Positions 41,967 to 42,574 of a stretch of DNA of 42,574 nt are shown here, piece by piece. This stretch comes from JANNRR01 sp031401675 (GTDB lineage: Bacteria > Pseudomonadota > Alphaproteobacteria > Rhodobacterales > Rhodobacteraceae), in contig JANNRR010000187.1 in NCBI GenBank assembly GCA_031401675.1, forward strand, positions 1 to 42,574, in the 5' to 3' direction. The notes below the pieces were generated by a model, which was given only the letters and a program-made list of their open reading frames with translations, was not told where the DNA came from and did no database searches. Position numbers and translations under genes: made by a program. Positions within the stretch are counted from its first letter, which is position 1; every line of letters starts with the position of its first letter.

Positions 41967-42269
41967 ATGCCCGCTGTCACCATCGTCTATTGGCGCGATA
42001 TTCCGGCGCAGGTCATCGTCGGCAAGGGCCGCACCGCAGCCAAGGTACAGCTGCCCGAACGGTTCGAGCAGGCAATCGACCGCTGCGCGATGAAGATCGG
42101 TGCCAGAAGCGGCGATGCCTATATGGCCGAGTGGCGCAAGGCCGAACCGGCCGAGGTCGCGGGCGAAGCTGATCAGGTCGCAAAATCCGAGGCGGCCCGG
42201 CTGGAGGCGGTCTACGACATCGAGCGGATCAAGCGACTGATCGAAAATGATGGTTGGGCCAAGACCTGA
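41967..42269 (+). CDS. 'Virulence factor' family small protein (PF13769-like)
   Basis: 100 residues: an N-terminal beta region (VTIVYWRDIPAQVIVGKGR, AAKVQLPERFEQAIDRCAMK) followed by AYMAEWRKAEP and a helical tail ending ERIKRLIENDGWAKT. This matches a small conserved alphaproteobacterial family carrying the misleading name 'virulence factor', which commonly precedes a methylenetetrahydrofolate-reductase-like gene, as here. A role in one-carbon or methionine metabolism is inferred only from that context. The gene is preceded by a striking nested palindrome and followed after 26 bases by the next gene. Confidence 0.8.
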   Translation: MPAVTIVYWRDIPAQVIVGKGRTAAKVQLPERFEQAIDRCAMKIGARSGDAYMAEWRKAEPAEVAGEADQVAKSEAARLEAVYDIERIKRLIENDGWAKT

Positions 42270-42295
42270 CAGAGTCCCGGTTTAAGGAGGCCATT

Positions 42296-42574
42296 ATGGC
42301 ATTGCTGAATTTCCGCCGCGAGGCGGCCCCTGCCCCGCGCGTGGCCCCCGAAGTCGAGGCATTTCTCAAAGGCTACTCGATCGAGGTGATGCCGCGCACC
42401 GCCGAAAAGGTCGCGGATTTCCGGTCGTTGCTGCCGCACGGCACCCGTGTCTACATCGCCCATATCGAGGGGACGCCAATTGACGAGATGGTGGCTGCGG
42501 CCCGTCGCCTGAACGCCGAAGGCTGCCGGGTGATGCCGCATTTTCCGGCCCGCATCATCAAGAGCCGCAACCAG
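42296..42574 (+). CDS. Methylenetetrahydrofolate reductase-like protein, N-terminal part
   Basis: 93 residues run off the right edge. The beginning, FLKGYSIEVMPRTAEKVADF, then LPHGTRVYIAHIEGTP, AAARRLNAEG and VMPHFPARIIKS, resembles the first strands and helices of the MetF/MTHFR TIM barrel in the divergent alphaproteobacterial branch. That enzyme family reduces 5,10-methylenetetrahydrofolate using FAD and a reduced nucleotide. An excellent AAGGAGG ribosome binding site lies 5 bases before the ATG. Only the start is visible, so catalytic residues cannot be checked. Confidence 0.72.
   Translation, partial: MALLNFRREAAPAPRVAPEVEAFLKGYSIEVMPRTAEKVADFRSLLPHGTRVYIAHIEGTPIDEMVAAARRLNAEGCRVMPHFPARIIKSRNQ

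Noticed and set aside
1..42574. tRNA, rRNA or integrase attachment sites flanking the island
   Set aside because: I found no cloverleaf, rRNA segment or integrase gene in the window. The only mobility signals are the IS630 tail and the inverted-repeat element at 38281-38657.

Overview
The window is a GC-rich alphaproteobacterial chromosome segment, most likely Rhodobacterales/Rhodobacteraceae. The evidence is the very high GC at third codon positions, the style of the RlmE and Ppx proteins, and the pairing at the right edge of a 'virulence factor' family (PF13769-like) small protein with a methylenetetrahydrofolate-reductase-like gene. About 35 kb of it is one type VI secretion system (T6SS) island. 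An IS630-type transposase remnant marks the left end and ordinary housekeeping genes lie to the right.

Left to right: positions 1-940 hold the C-terminal tail of an IS630-family transposase and about 0.8 kb of decayed DNA. Positions 941-6931 (+) are an effector-loading cassette: a TIGR02270 HEAT-like protein, a DUF2169 adaptor-like protein, a thiolase/ketosynthase-fold protein, a PAAR-like (DUF4150) protein whose C-terminus carries a HAE...CxxC deaminase-like zinc motif, and two unrecognised proteins that could be immunity or accessory factors. Positions 6935-10120 (-) encode a DUF6484 protein and the ClpV/TssH sheath-disassembly ATPase. From 10264 to 29133 (+) runs the core: PpkA kinase, TssA, TssB, TssC, Hcp, TssE, TssF, TssG, TagH (FHA), TssJ, TssK, TssL (with OmpA domain), TssM and TagF, mostly with ATGA/TGATG translational overlaps.

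Positions 29192-35749 (-) encode VgrG and then a second, unusual module: a protein that I read as a DotU/TssL domain fused through one membrane segment to a TssM-type C-terminal region, a membrane-anchored M15 peptidase, and the PppA phosphatase. A divergent OmpA-family protein follows (35916-36668, +). PpkA, TagH, PppA and TagF together are the full set of the threonine-phosphorylation regulatory pathway known from other T6SSs.

Right of about 36.7 kb are ordinary genes: a SAM methyltransferase, a UPF0114 membrane protein, an aldose-epimerase-like protein, RlmE, a Ppx/GppA phosphatase, the 'virulence factor' protein and the start of an MTHFR-like gene. Between them, 38281-38657 is bounded by 21-bp imperfect inverted repeats and looks like a small non-autonomous mobile element.

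The strongest candidates for something new are the TssL-TssM fusion with its peptidoglycan-peptidase neighbour, and the PAAR protein with a deaminase-like toxin domain next to an apparently catalytically dead ketosynthase. Sigma-54-like -24/-12 elements precede vgrG, tssA and, more weakly, ppkA, which suggests shared RpoN control.
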